A stretch of 64,000 nucleotides of DNA from Plesiocystis pacifica SIR-1 (GTDB taxonomy: Bacteria; Myxococcota_A; Polyangia; Nannocystales; Nannocystaceae), in contig NZ_ABCS01000005.1 in NCBI RefSeq assembly GCF_000170895.1, forward strand, positions 62,001 through 126,000. Reading direction: 5' to 3'. The position numbers were made by a program, and so were the translations under genes. Of the stretch, positions 1-9,336 are shown in pieces. How positions within the stretch are numbered: position 1 is the first letter of the stretch; the number at the start of each line of letters is the position of its first letter. The notes beneath the pieces were generated by a model, which saw only the letters and a list, made by a program, of their open reading frames with translations, did no database searches and had not been told where the DNA came from.

Positions 1-2
1 AC

Positions 3-2414
3 CTCGACCTGCTGCTGACCCGGGCGACGGACGTGCTCTTGCCCGTGGACTCGGCCGAGACCAGCCGCAGCAGCGGGCGCGCCCGGCTGATCCGCACCCT
101 GGTCATCGAGGCCCCCGAGGGCATGGGCAAGGGCCGGCTGCTCACGGAGCTGCGCCGCGAGATCCAGCTGGGCGGCGGCCTGTTCGTCGAGAGCAGCTGC
201 TGGACCACGGAGCGCACGGCCCTGGGCGCCTTCGGGCCCGTCGTGCTCCAGCTGGCCACGGCCCTCGGCGAGCGCTCGGAGGTCGTCGCCAACTTCAGCG
301 CGCTGGTCAAGGTCGCCCGCGAGCGCTCGACCGAGGGCGCGGTCGTCGGGCAGCTGATGGAGTTCCTGATCCAGGCCTGCCGCGAGCGCCCCTTCGCCCT
401 GCACCTGTCGGAGCTCGCCAAGGGCCAGCCGGAGTTCGGGCGCTTCGAGCAGCTCGCCCGGGCCATCGACATCAACGAGGCGCCGCTGTTGCTGTGCGCC
501 ACGACCACGCCGCACACCAAGCTCGCCCCCCTGCTGACCAGCCTCAAGCGCGACCAGCTGGCCGAGACCTGGAACCTGCGCCCGTTCACGCGCCGCGAGA
601 TGTTCACGATCTTGCGCGGCGTGCTCGGGGACACCCCGGCCATCTCCGAGCTGGTCAAGGCCCTCGACAACCTCACCGGCGGCCACCCGCTGAGCTTCCG
701 CGAGACCCTGCGCGTGCTCATCGAGGAGGGCATCCTGGTCCGCGACGCGGACAACTGGGCCTACCGCTCGAATTCTCCGGCCGCGCAGAACCTCCACCAG
801 ACCCTCGCCCAGCGCAGCGAGTCCCGCCTCGACTCCCAGGGGGTCAGCGCGTGGGAGGTCGCCAGCATCCTCTTCCTCGTCGAGGCGCCCATCGACGAGG
901 AGCAGCTCGCCCAGCTCAGCGACCTGCGACGCAGCCGCTTCCGCAAGGCCCTCGATCGCCTCGAGGGTGAGGGCCTGATCATCCGCTCGGCGACGGGCAT
1001 GTCGAGCCAGGTCACCCTCGCCCACGAGTCCGTGCGCGAGGCCGTGCGCGGCCGCTACGCCGACTCCCTCGACGAGACCCGCCTCGACCTCGCGGCGCGC
1101 ATCGACGAGCTCGACGTCATCGACAGCAACTTCGTGTTCCTGAAGGTGCGCCTGCTCGACGACGCGGCCGAGGGCCTCGAGGCCGTCGACGCCCTCGAGG
1201 AGGCCGCCGCCGGCCTGTTCGCCGTGGGCCAGGCCCAGCTCGGCGCCGAGGTGCTCGAGCGGCTGATCACCCGGCTGCGCCTGCACGGGGGCACGGCCGC
1301 GATCCCGCGCCTGCTCGAGGCCAAGCTGCTGCTGCTCAACCAGGGCGCCGGCGCGCTCTCGGACCCGCGCAAGGAGTCGGCGCACTACGAGGCCGGCATC
1401 CTGCTCGCCGAGCTGATGCGCGACTTCCGGGCCCAGTCGCTGTTTTGGCTCGGCCTCGCCGACCGCAACACCGCCGAGTACGTCGACGACCAGGAGCTGA
1501 CCCTCTACCGCCTCGAGCGCGCCGCCCAGGCCGCCCAAAAGGCCCGCGACCGCGTGCTCGAACTGCGCATCGCCAACCGCCGCGCCGAGGTCCTGCTCCA
1601 GGCCGGCGAGATCGAGGACGCCGGCTCGCACTCGCGCAAGGCCATGGAGATCCTCGATCTCCCCGACGCCAACGACGTCGACGTCTGCCACATCATCGGC
1701 GTGCGCCTGCGCTGCCTGTCGCTCTCGGGCCAGCTCGGCGAGGCCCGGCGCCTGCACGAGATGGGCAAGCCCATCGCCGCGCGCGTGCCCGTGGTCCAGA
1801 GCCAGAGCTACCTGTCGGGCATCGCCTTCCTGGCCGTGCTCGGCGGCGACCCCGAGCGGGCCATCCCCGAGACCGAGCGCGCCATCGAGGGCCTGCGCGC
1901 GGCCAGGGTGTCCCGCCTGCTGCACACGCCGCTGCACAACCTCGGCGACCTCTACCTGCGCAACGGCCAGCTCGAGCAGGCCGCCGAGACCTTCCGCGAG
2001 GCCATGAGCATCGCCTCGCTGTTCGGCCTCGACCAGGCCGTGCTGCTCAACCGCGGCTTCCTCGGCTACACCCTCGCCCGCCTCGGCCGCGTGGAAGAGG
2101 GCGCCGAGCTCATCGCCGCCTCGCGCAAGGCCATGCAGGCGGCGAGCGGCGATCAGGTCACGCTCCAGCAGCTGCGCCTGCTCGACGCCGAGGTCGCGCA
2201 CATGACCGGGCACACCCCGAGGGCGCGGCGCGAGCTCGAAGAGATGCTCGCCGACTTCCACTCGACCAACGAGATCTCCTTCGTCCACTGGGCCCAGGAC
2301 GCGCTCGCGCGCATCGAGCGGGACATCAACCCCACCTTCATCGAGGCCAGCTCTCTGGGTGTGGTGGACAGCGCGCCCGACGAAGACACGGTCCGCACCC
2401 GGCCGATCGGCTGA
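3..2414 (+). CDS. ATPase/TPR regulatory protein, N-terminus outside the window
   Basis: The frame is open from the left edge, so the N-terminus is missing; about 803 residues are visible. The visible part starts just before an STAND/AAA-like nucleotide-binding module, with a P-loop-like EGMGKGR encoded near 117-140. A winged-helix-like middle follows, then a long helical tail of TPR-type repeats (for example LGDLYLRNGQLEQAAETF). In Myxococcota this layout usually follows an N-terminal Hanks-type kinase; that is inferred, not seen. The P-loop has Gly where Ser/Thr should follow the Lys, and the Walker B position reads ALHLSELAKG with no paired acids, so ATP hydrolysis may be lost. No signal peptide or membrane segment is visible. 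A cytoplasmic signalling scaffold is the likeliest role. Confidence 0.75.
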   Translation, partial: LDLLLTRATDVLLPVDSAETSRSSGRARLIRTLVIEAPEGMGKGRLLTELRREIQLGGGLFVESSCWTTERTALGAFGPVVLQLATALGERSEVVANFSALVKVARERSTEGAVVGQLMEFLIQACRERPFALHLSELAKGQPEFGRFEQLARAIDINEAPLLLCATTTPHTKLAPLLTSLKRDQLAETWNLRPFTRREMFTILRGVLGDTPAISELVKALDNLTGGHPLSFRETLRVLIEEGILVRDADNWAYRSNSPAAQNLHQTLAQRSESRLDSQGVSAWEVASILFLVEAPIDEEQLAQLSDLRRSRFRKALDRLEGEGLIIRSATGMSSQVTLAHESVREAVRGRYADSLDETRLDLAARIDELDVIDSNFVFLKVRLLDDAAEGLEAVDALEEAAAGLFAVGQAQLGAEVLERLITRLRLHGGTAAIPRLLEAKLLLLNQGAGALSDPRKESAHYEAGILLAELMRDFRAQSLFWLGLADRNTAEYVDDQELTLYRLERAAQAAQKARDRVLELRIANRRAEVLLQAGEIEDAGSHSRKAMEILDLPDANDVDVCHIIGVRLRCLSLSGQLGEARRLHEMGKPIAARVPVVQSQSYLSGIAFLAVLGGDPERAIPETERAIEGLRAARVSRLLHTPLHNLGDLYLRNGQLEQAAETFREAMSIASLFGLDQAVLLNRGFLGYTLARLGRVEEGAELIAASRKAMQAASGDQVTLQQLRLLDAEVAHMTGHTPRARRELEEMLADFHSTNEISFVHWAQDALARIERDINPTFIEASSLGVVDSAPDEDTVRTRPIG

Positions 2415-2477
2415 GTGAATATTTCTGGGCCGCCCTTTCGGGTGGCTCGCACATGTGTGCTCGCGCGTGGAGGCCCC

Positions 2478-2493
2478 GTCGAGCGCGCTCGAC
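2478..2493. other. perfect 16-bp palindrome after the ATPase/TPR gene
   Basis: GTCGAGCGCGCTCGAC lies 63 bases after the preceding stop codon and about 120 bases before the kinase gene. It could form a hairpin that ends transcription of the upstream gene, or act as an operator. There is no T-run, so neither role is established. Confidence 0.25.
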
Positions 2494-2614
2494 CCAACCC
2501 TGCAACTGGACCACAGCGGGTGCCAGCCCGCGCTCACGGGCGTTTGCACGAGCGTTACGCCGCGAGCGGGTGGCGGCACATGCAATCTCTAGCGTCGGAT
2601 AGTATGTAAGGCTC

Positions 2615-4672
2615 GTGAGCGAGGCTGCACAACAAGCTGGAGAGCTCGAGTCCCTGATCGGCACGACGCTGGCGGGGAGCTATCGGGTCGACAGCCTGTT
2701 GGGCGTCGGGGGCATGGGCGCGGTCTTCCAGGCCCACCACCTCCTGCTCAAGCGTGACGTGGCGGTCAAGGTGCTCCACCCGGAGCTGCTGTCCAACGAG
2801 GACATGTCCAAGCGCTTCGATCGCGAGGCCCAGAGCGCCGCCCGCCTCGACCACCCCAACATCATCCCGGTGACCGAGTTCGGCTCGACCGACGACGGGA
2901 TGAAGTACATGGTCATGCAGCTGCTCTCGGGCCAGGAGCTCGGCGACCTGCTGACCGGCCCCCTCGACCCCCTGCGGGCCATCGAGCTCGAGGTGCAGAT
3001 CCTCCGGGGCCTCGAGCACGCCCACGCCAACGGCGTGATCCACCGGGACCTCAAGCCCGAGAACGTGTTCGTGACCCAGGACCACGAGGGCGCCGAGACC
3101 CTCAAGCTCGTCGACTTTGGCATCGCCAAGATCGTCGACGAGGACGTGGACGACGAGACCGTCCAGCCGCTGACCCGCATGGGCCTGGTGTTCGGCACGC
3201 CCCACTACATGAGCCCCGAGCAGGCCACCGGCTCGGAGATCGACCAGCGCACCGACGTCTACTCCGCGGGCGTGATGCTCTACCAGATGCTCGCCGGCGA
3301 GGTCCCCTTCGACCACGAGGACCCGGTCTCGCTGATCCGCATGCAGGTCAGCCTCGACCCGCCGCCCCTGCCCGCGAGCGTGCCCGAGACCCTAGCGCAG
3401 GTCGTGTCGACCATGATGGCCAAGGGCCGGGACCAGCGCTACCCGAACGCCCGCGCTGCCCGCAAGGCCCTCCAGGCCGTCCACTCCCAGCTCGCCGCCG
3501 AGGCCGGCGTGCCCGTGGCCTTCAACCCCGAGGACACCGGCATCGTCGACCCGCGCGACATCTACGGACCCGGCGGCGTGCCCAGCGACTCCCACCCCCG
3601 GGCGGGCACCTCCCCCGGCGCGGCGACGGTCCCGGTGATGACCGCCGCGAGCCCGGGCCCCGCTCCCGAGGCCAGCTTCGTCGACAAGGTCGTCGCCCAG
3701 GCCAAGGAGCTCTACGCCATCGCCGAGCCCCGAGTGCTCGAGTTCATCGAGATGGTCAAGGAGAACCCGCGCAAGTGGGGCCCGATCCTCGGCGGCGGGG
3801 CGCTCGGCTTCATCTTGCTGATCGTGCTCATCGGCTCCCTCGGCGGCGACGACGACGAGCTCAGCGAGGCGGACACCGGCGCGGCCGTGGCCACCAAGAC
3901 CGACGAGCCCAAGGCGGGCACCGGGGAGGCCAAGCACCAGGTCGACGAGGACACCCTCATCGCCATCGACCAGGCGCTCACGGGCGGCGACTCCGAGGCC
4001 GCCCTCGAGCTCATCCGCCCGGCCCTCGACGAGAACCCCGAGAACACCCAGCTGCTGTGGCGCGAGGGCAAGGCCCGGGCGATGAAGCGCTCGACGAGCA
4101 GCAAGGTCACCGCCCTCGAGCGCTACGCCGCCGCCCTCGAGGGCGACCCCAAGCTCATCGAGGACCCCAACTTCTACGGCGAGCTCTACGACCTGCTGCG
4201 CAACTCCAAGCTCCAGGAGCAGGCCATCGACCTGGCCGTGCAAAAGCTCGGCGAGAGCGGCCACACCTTCCTGCTCGAGCTGGTCAACGTCGACAACCCC
4301 AAGAAGGTGCTCGGCTGGGTCGACCGCCACCGCGTGCTCAACGAGCTCGAGTCCAGCGAGGACAGCTTCAAGCGCGTCGATCGTCGCCTGAACCTCGCCC
4401 GCGACCTCTACCAGGCCAAGGACGCGCCCCAGCCCTGCGTCGCCTTCGCGGACACCCTCGACGCCGTCGGCAAGGCCAAGGACATGTACTTCGTCGAGCA
4501 CATCTTCAACGCCAAGCTCGAGCCCCCGAGCACCGAAGACAGCGAGAACGCGGACGCGGCCACCTGTCAGGACCTCGGGACCAAGCTCGAGATCGTGCGC
4601 GCGGCCTACCGCGTCGCGTTCGCCGAAGAGACGGCGAAGTACACGACCACCAAGAAGAAAAAGAAGCGGTGA
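2615..4672 (+). CDS. membrane-anchored Hanks-type Ser/Thr protein kinase
   Basis: This 685-residue protein has a complete N-terminal kinase domain (about residues 21-290): Gly-rich loop GVGGMGAVF (30-38), ATP-binding Lys52, catalytic HRDLKPEN (143-150, D145), DFG (167-169) and SPE (200-202). A linker rich in Pro, Ser and Ala leads to one membrane segment at about 390-410 (GFILLIVLIG). A C-terminal region of about 270 residues follows, helical and TPR-like (ALELIRPALDENPENTQLLW). The kinase should face the cytoplasm and the C-terminal part the periplasm, the usual layout of myxobacterial PknB-like receptors. The GTG start is taken because it sits directly before the conserved kinase N-terminus. 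Its stop codon overlaps the GTG of the Maf gene by four bases (GTGA), so the two are translationally coupled. The protein ends in a Lys-rich tail. Confidence 0.92.
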   Translation: MSEAAQQAGELESLIGTTLAGSYRVDSLLGVGGMGAVFQAHHLLLKRDVAVKVLHPELLSNEDMSKRFDREAQSAARLDHPNIIPVTEFGSTDDGMKYMVMQLLSGQELGDLLTGPLDPLRAIELEVQILRGLEHAHANGVIHRDLKPENVFVTQDHEGAETLKLVDFGIAKIVDEDVDDETVQPLTRMGLVFGTPHYMSPEQATGSEIDQRTDVYSAGVMLYQMLAGEVPFDHEDPVSLIRMQVSLDPPPLPASVPETLAQVVSTMMAKGRDQRYPNARAARKALQAVHSQLAAEAGVPVAFNPEDTGIVDPRDIYGPGGVPSDSHPRAGTSPGAATVPVMTAASPGPAPEASFVDKVVAQAKELYAIAEPRVLEFIEMVKENPRKWGPILGGGALGFILLIVLIGSLGGDDDELSEADTGAAVATKTDEPKAGTGEAKHQVDEDTLIAIDQALTGGDSEAALELIRPALDENPENTQLLWREGKARAMKRSTSSKVTALERYAAALEGDPKLIEDPNFYGELYDLLRNSKLQEQAIDLAVQKLGESGHTFLLELVNVDNPKKVLGWVDRHRVLNELESSEDSFKRVDRRLNLARDLYQAKDAPQPCVAFADTLDAVGKAKDMYFVEHIFNAKLEPPSTEDSENADAATCQDLGTKLEIVRAAYRVAFAEETAKYTTTKKKKKR

Positions 4673-5310
4673 ACGAGCCGCTCCCGCTGATCCTCGCCAG
4701 CACCTCGCGCTGGCGGGCCGAGCTCCTCGCCCGCCTGGATCTGCCCTTCGGTCAGTGCGCCCCGCCCTACGACGAGCGCGCCGAGGACCACCACTTCGAG
4801 GCCGACGGACCCGAGGCCTTCGCCCTGCGCCTGGCCCGGGGCAAGGCCGTGGCCAGCGCCGCGGTCGTCGAGGGCGAGGCCTGGGTGCTCGCGGCCGATC
4901 AGCTCGCCGTGCTGCGCGAGCGCGGGCGCGACGTGGTCCTGCACAAGCCGGGGACCGTCGAGGCGGCCGCGGATCAGCTCATGCGCCTCGCCGGCCGCGA
5001 GCACCGGCTGATCACCGCCGTGGTCCTCCACCACCTGCGCGGGCCCCAGAGCCAAGCCCAGCGCCACGCCATCGACGAGCAGCGCCTGACCATGCGGGCC
5101 TTCGGCCACGCGGAGGCCCAGGCCTACGCCGAGCGCTACCGGCCCGTCGACAGCTGCGGCGCCTACCACATCGAGGACGCCGGCATCCGCTTGTTCGAGC
5201 GCATCGAGGGCGGCGACTTCACGAGCATCATGGGCCTGCCCCTGCTCGCCGTGTGCCGGCTGCTGCGCGGCGCGGGGCTACTGCCCGGCGACGTCGGCGA
5301 GCCCCAGTAG
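4669..5310 (+). CDS. maf: Maf-like nucleoside triphosphate pyrophosphatase
   Basis: This 213-residue protein is of usual length for the Maf/YceF/YhdE family. These cytosolic enzymes hydrolyse non-canonical or modified nucleoside triphosphates to the monophosphate and pyrophosphate. Family signs are ILASTSRWRAELL at residues 7-19 (the substrate-binding S-x-R-R-x-x-L region), AADQLAV near residue 86, and GAYHIEDAG with the FTSIMGLPL segment towards the C-terminus. The GTG start overlaps the TGA of the upstream kinase gene. The 3' end runs 33 bases into the convergent lipoprotein gene on the other strand. The exact base specificity (dTTP/UTP-like or m7GTP-like) cannot be told by eye. Confidence 0.88.
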   Translation: MNEPLPLILASTSRWRAELLARLDLPFGQCAPPYDERAEDHHFEADGPEAFALRLARGKAVASAAVVEGEAWVLAADQLAVLRERGRDVVLHKPGTVEAAADQLMRLAGREHRLITAVVLHHLRGPQSQAQRHAIDEQRLTMRAFGHAEAQAYAERYRPVDSCGAYHIEDAGIRLFERIEGGDFTSIMGLPLLAVCRLLRGAGLLPGDVGEPQ

Positions 5311-6870
5311 CTCCATCAGCGGCCGCTCGCCCGCGCCGAGCATCAGCTGACCCGTGAAGGTCTCGCGCGGGAGCTTCACGTCCATGTCCGAGCGCTGCAC
5401 GTCCGCGACGCGCAGCTGCGCCCCGACCACGCTGATCCGCGCCGAGTAGCGGCGGGACCAGGGCACGCCCGAGTGGTCGAAGGGCTCGTCGAGCTCGGCC
5501 TCGATCTCCTCGTGGAGGATCTCCCGGCTCGCCTCGACGCTGCGCAGGATCGGCCGGGTGCACGCCGCCCGCCGGGCCCCCTCGCGCTCCCGGGCGCACA
5601 GCACCAGGCGCTCGTCCGCGTGGCTCTGTGTCTCGTTGAGGCCGATGTCGTGGTCGTGGCGCGACTTGGCCAGGTCGAGGACCAGCACCCAGCCCAGCTT
5701 TGGACCCGCGGGCACCGTCCGCGTCGGGCGGACCTCGACGTCCTCGTAGATCCCGAAGGCGCCGGGGTTGTAGGCGTAGGCCACGGCCGCGAACACGGTC
5801 CAGCCCCCGGCCGTCTGGACGACGGGGTGCTCGAAGGCCTCGTGGAACAGATCCCGGGCCTCGAAGTGGATCAGCCCCCAGCTCGAGTCCTCGGGGCCGG
5901 GCGTGGCGTGCAGGGTCGGGGCGCAGGTGCAGGCCGCCCCCTCGTCGACGTCGGCGTCGACGCCCGCGGTCGTCGAGCAGTTGCTCGAGCCCGCGAGGGT
6001 GGCGCACACGGCGTCGAGGTCGGGGAGGTCGCGGGCGAGGACGGCGAGGCCCCCGTGCAGCGCCCGCTCGAGCTCGGCGTCGGCCAGGGCCGCGACCTCG
6101 ACCGCGACGCCACCAGACGGCGCGCCGGCAGTCTCAGCAGTCCCAGTGGTCTCGGAGCCCTCCGCTGCCGGGCCCGCCTCGAGCCCCGCCAGGCGCTCAC
6201 GGACGATGGCGTTGTCGCGAAACTGGAGCGAGCGGCGGTAGCGGGCCTTCGCCGTCTCGGGGAAGCCCTCGGCCTCGTCGATGCGCCCGAGGTTGTAGAG
6301 CAGCATGCCGCGCTGGTCGTCCGTGGGCGCGTGGGCCAGGCCCGCCAGGGTCGTGCGCCGGGCGAGGGCGAGCTCGCCGGCCCGAAAGGCCGCCCAGCCG
6401 AGCTCGCCGAGGGTCGCCACGTGGCCAGGATCGATCTCGAGGGCCGCCTCGAGGTGCGCCATGGCCCCGGCGTAGTCCTTGGCCCGCGCCTTCGCCCGGC
6501 CCGCCTCCAGCTCGACGGCCAGGCGCCGGCGGACCTCCTTCGCGGCCTCGGCATCGGGCTTGGCCGCGGCCTGCTTGGTGGGTTCCGCCTCGCTGCCCAG
6601 CTCGTGGACCGCCGCGCCTGCGCCCTCCGCGGGATCCGCCTCCTCCGCCTCTTCCGCCTCCCCCGCTGAGGGGGTCGGCCCGGGCTCGGCCGCCGCCTTG
6701 GCCTCCAACTCGGCCGGCGTTTCGGCCGAAGGCGCCTCGGCGTCGGGCTTGCAGCCACCCCCAGCGGCCGTGAGCGCCACCGTGAGCGCGCCTGCGAGAA
6801 AGATCGGCTGGGACAGCCTCCCCAGCCAGGCCGGGCCTCGGAGTCGCACGGAGGACGAAGCGTGGGGCAT
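5278..6870 (-). CDS. TPR-containing predicted lipoprotein
   Basis: This 530-residue protein has an N-terminal signal sequence followed by a Cys in TAAGGGCKPD, a weak lipobox, so it is probably a lipoprotein. An Ala/Glu/Pro-rich low-complexity linker follows (about 35-110). Two to three TPR units come next (AMAHLEAALEIDPGHVATLG; ALARRTTLAGLAHAPTDDQ). The C-terminal half has paired Cys residues and the segment AYNPGAFGIYEDVEVRPTR, which I do not recognise. The frame stays open far upstream, but the ATG at 6868-6870 is chosen because it directly precedes the signal sequence. The gene is divergent from recQ with a short shared upstream region and converges on maf with a 33-base overlap. Likely role: a periplasmic or outer-membrane-attached binding scaffold; function unknown. 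Confidence 0.82.
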   Translation of the reverse strand: MPHASSSVRLRGPAWLGRLSQPIFLAGALTVALTAAGGGCKPDAEAPSAETPAELEAKAAAEPGPTPSAGEAEEAEEADPAEGAGAAVHELGSEAEPTKQAAAKPDAEAAKEVRRRLAVELEAGRAKARAKDYAGAMAHLEAALEIDPGHVATLGELGWAAFRAGELALARRTTLAGLAHAPTDDQRGMLLYNLGRIDEAEGFPETAKARYRRSLQFRDNAIVRERLAGLEAGPAAEGSETTGTAETAGAPSGGVAVEVAALADAELERALHGGLAVLARDLPDLDAVCATLAGSSNCSTTAGVDADVDEGAACTCAPTLHATPGPEDSSWGLIHFEARDLFHEAFEHPVVQTAGGWTVFAAVAYAYNPGAFGIYEDVEVRPTRTVPAGPKLGWVLVLDLAKSRHDHDIGLNETQSHADERLVLCAREREGARRAACTRPILRSVEASREILHEEIEAELDEPFDHSGVPWSRRYSARISVVGAQLRVADVQRSDMDVKLPRETFTGQLMLGAGERPLMELLGLADVAGQ

Positions 6871-6966
6871 GGGCGAACTGTACTCCACGGCCCGCCCCCC
6901 TCGGTGGCCAAGCGCCGCCTCGCAACCGCCTTGCAATGGTTCCCCTCGGTGGCCGATACCAGAGCG

Positions 6967-9042
6967 ATGGCCGAGCCCGACCCCGACGCGGCCCCCCCCT
7001 GGCCCGACGAGTCCGACGGACTCGCTCGGCTCGGCGGCGAGGCGTCGCCCTTCCTCGGCGACGAGCCCCTGCCCCGCGCCCCCGCGAGCGTCTGCGCGGG
7101 CCCCCTGATCGCGCCCAAAGCCGACGGCAGCCTCGACCTCGACGCCGCCCTGGCCACCTTCGGCCACGAGTCCTTCCGCCCCGGCCAGCGCGAGGCCGTC
7201 GAGACCCTGCTCTCGGCCAACAGCCTGCTGCTCGTCGCCCCCACAGGCGGCGGCAAGAGCCTGACCTACCAGCTCCCCGCGATCTTGCTGCCCGGCACCA
7301 CCTTGGTCATCTCGCCGCTCATCGCGTTGATGCACGACCAGGTCCAGAGCCTGCACCGCTGCGGCATCCCGGCCACCTTCCTCGCCTCCACCCTCGACGG
7401 CGACGAGCTCCGCTCGCGCATGCGCGGCATGGGCCAGGGCGCCTACAAGCTCGTCTACGTCGCCCCCGAGCGCCTGACCTTCGGGGGCTTTCGCGGCCTG
7501 CTCCAGCGCATGCGCATCCCCCTGGTCGCCATCGACGAGGCCCACTGCATCTCCGAGTGGGGCCACGACTTTCGCCCGGAGTACATGCAGATCGGCGAGT
7601 TCCTCGGGGCCCAGCTGCGCCACGCCCCCGACACCCGCGTGCTCGCGTGCACGGCCACCGCCACCCCCGTCGTCCGCGACGAGATCATGGCCAAGCTCGC
7701 GCTGGGCCCCAAGACCAAGCAGATCGTCCGCGGCTTCGCCCGCCCCAACCTGCGCCTGTCCGCCGCCGAGGCCGGGGGCACCCGGGACCGTCAGCGCCGC
7801 GTCGACGCCATGCTCAGCCAGGCCCTCGGCGCCCCGACCAAGCGCCCCGAGCCCGACGGCGGCTCCGCCATCCTCTACTGCCCCACGCGCAAGCTGACCG
7901 AGCAAGAGGCCGAGCGCCTCAGCGAGGCCGGCTGGGCCTGCGCGGCCTACCACGCCGGCCTGTCCCCCGAGCAGCGCCGCACCGTGCTGCGGGCCTTCTC
8001 CACCGGCGCCCTCCAGGTCGTCGCCGCGACCAACGCCTTCGGCATGGGCATCGACCGCGGAGACGTCCGCGCCGTCGTCCACTGGGGCCCGCCCGGCTCC
8101 ATCGAGGCCTACTACCAGGAGGTCGGCCGCGCCGGCCGGGACGGCGAGCCCGCCTGGGGCCTCATGCTCCACTCCGGCCAGGACCTGCCCCTGCGCCGCC
8201 GCCTGCTCGAGCTCGACATCGACGGCCGCCAGCCCGACCCCCAGGTCGTCGAGCACAAGTGGTCCATGTTCCTCGAGCTGATCCGCTGGGCCGAGGGCGG
8301 GAGCTGCCGCCACGACGCGATCCTCCGCTACTTCGGCGACGAGGACGAGCTGCTCCAGGGCTGCGGGCACTGCGACGTGTGCGAGTCCCTGGCCGAGGGC
8401 GGCGGCGAGAGCGAGTTCGACGAAGACGAGACCACGCTGATCATCCGCAAGGCCCTGTCCGGCGTCGCGCGGATCCACCGACGCTACGGCCTGTCCGCCG
8501 CCGTCAACCTCGTCGCCGGCGTCGACGATCCCCGCTTGCAGCGCTCGGGCCTCGACAAGGTCAAGACCTTCGGCGTCCTCGCCGAGCACGACGCCCGCTG
8601 GCTCAAGAAGGTCCTCCAGCGCTGCGTCGCCGCCGGCTGGGTCGAGTACACCCCCGGCGATCGCCCCGTCGTCTTGCTCTCCGACAACGGCAAGGCCGTC
8701 ATGCACGCCAAGCAGCCCGCGCGCATCGTCCTGCCCTCGACGGAGCTGAAAGAAAAGCGCTCGCGCTCTAGCTCTGGGCGCAAGACCAGCGGCGAACGGA
8801 CCGTCCTCGAGCTCGACGCCGCCGCCCAGGACCTGTTCGAAGCCCTGCGCAGCCACCGACTCGAGATCGCCCGCGACCTCGCCGTCCCCCCCTACGTCGT
8901 CGCCAGCGACCGCACCCTCCGCGAGATCGCCCTGCTCAAGCCGCGGACCCTCATCGAGCTCCAGCAAGCCCACGGCATCGGCCCCAGCAAGTCCGAAAAA
9001 TACGGCGAGGGCCTGCTCGCCGTCGTCCGCGAAAACGCCTGA
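6967..9042 (+). CDS. recQ: ATP-dependent DNA helicase RecQ
   Basis: This 691-residue superfamily-2 3'-5' DNA helicase acts in recombination and replication-fork repair. Visible in order: a non-conserved N-terminal extension of about 58 residues, Walker A PTGGGKS (92-98), Walker B DEAHCISEWGHDFRP (from 190), the TATAT motif III, the helicase-C domain with motif VI (YYQEVGRAGRDG), the zinc-binding Cys cluster (SCRHDAILRYFG...GCGHCDVC), a winged-helix RQC region, and a C-terminal HRDC-like domain (RLEIARDLAVPPYVVASD). The ATG at 6967 is chosen because the open frame upstream overlaps the divergent lipoprotein start. Repeat A begins three bases after the stop codon. Confidence 0.95.
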   Translation: MAEPDPDAAPPWPDESDGLARLGGEASPFLGDEPLPRAPASVCAGPLIAPKADGSLDLDAALATFGHESFRPGQREAVETLLSANSLLLVAPTGGGKSLTYQLPAILLPGTTLVISPLIALMHDQVQSLHRCGIPATFLASTLDGDELRSRMRGMGQGAYKLVYVAPERLTFGGFRGLLQRMRIPLVAIDEAHCISEWGHDFRPEYMQIGEFLGAQLRHAPDTRVLACTATATPVVRDEIMAKLALGPKTKQIVRGFARPNLRLSAAEAGGTRDRQRRVDAMLSQALGAPTKRPEPDGGSAILYCPTRKLTEQEAERLSEAGWACAAYHAGLSPEQRRTVLRAFSTGALQVVAATNAFGMGIDRGDVRAVVHWGPPGSIEAYYQEVGRAGRDGEPAWGLMLHSGQDLPLRRRLLELDIDGRQPDPQVVEHKWSMFLELIRWAEGGSCRHDAILRYFGDEDELLQGCGHCDVCESLAEGGGESEFDEDETTLIIRKALSGVARIHRRYGLSAAVNLVAGVDDPRLQRSGLDKVKTFGVLAEHDARWLKKVLQRCVAAGWVEYTPGDRPVVLLSDNGKAVMHAKQPARIVLPSTELKEKRSRSSSGRKTSGERTVLELDAAAQDLFEALRSHRLEIARDLAVPPYVVASDRTLREIALLKPRTLIELQQAHGIGPSKSEKYGEGLLAVVRENA

Positions 9043-9045
9043 GAG

Positions 9046-9187
9046 CTGTTTTGCCCCCACAGCCGCCTCGGACCGGCGGCGCTTCGTCGCTCCGCTCCTC
9101 CGCTTTGGCTTGGTGGGCAATGGCGTTCGTGCCGTGGACAAGGCTCGTGGCCGCCCCCGCAAGCGGGGGCGTGGATTCGTTGACAGT
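9046..9187 (+). repeat. repeat family A, copy 1
   Basis: This 142-base non-coding element starts with CTGTTTTGCCCCCACAG exactly three bases after the recQ TGA and ends in GGATTCGTTGACAGT. It shares long blocks with the copy at 25091-25234: GCTTCGTCGCT, CCGCTCCTCCGCT, GGCAATGG and GCGGGGGCGTGGATTCGTT. It contains a perfect 8-bp hairpin, GCCCCCGC-AA-GCGGGGGC, at 9153-9170. Only the two-base loop differs in copy 2. The second copy sits at the same distance behind a plus-strand stop codon. Confidence 0.85.
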
Positions 9188-9266
9188 CGTGGGCGTGGGA
9201 CAGGGAAGACGTGGCGTCATCCACGACAGCTAAAATGGACAGGGGGCTGTGAATTTCACAGTCCCT
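9186..9266 (-). repeat. repeat family B, diverged copy (B1, reverse orientation)
   Basis: Read on the minus strand this is a diverged copy of the two-hairpin B repeat also present at 16000, 16084, 32183, 32276 and 52653. The arms GTCGTGG/CCACGAC (9186-9228) and a terminal hairpin with arms CTGTGAA/TTCACAG (9241-9266) remain. The spacer AGCTAAAATGGACAG matches the conserved spacer with substitutions. It directly follows repeat A. Unlike the other B loci, no stop codon of a gene abuts it. Confidence 0.7.
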
Positions 9267-9336
9267 GAGCCCGCAGCCATTGCCGACCCTCGCCGTCCCC
9301 ACCGACGTGAGGCCGAGGCAAGATCGCGATCCGCTC

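Noticed and set aside
6871..9162. Upstream extension of the minus-strand lipoprotein frame through recQ
   Set aside because: The extension is antisense to the RecQ motifs; the real signal peptide begins at the ATG ending at 6870.
9046..9220. Short minus-strand frames beginning NESTPP in both A repeats, as a possible small protein
   Set aside because: The two frames diverge after about 25 residues with insertions that shift frame. The conserved parts are hairpin arms, so the similarity is due to the DNA repeat.
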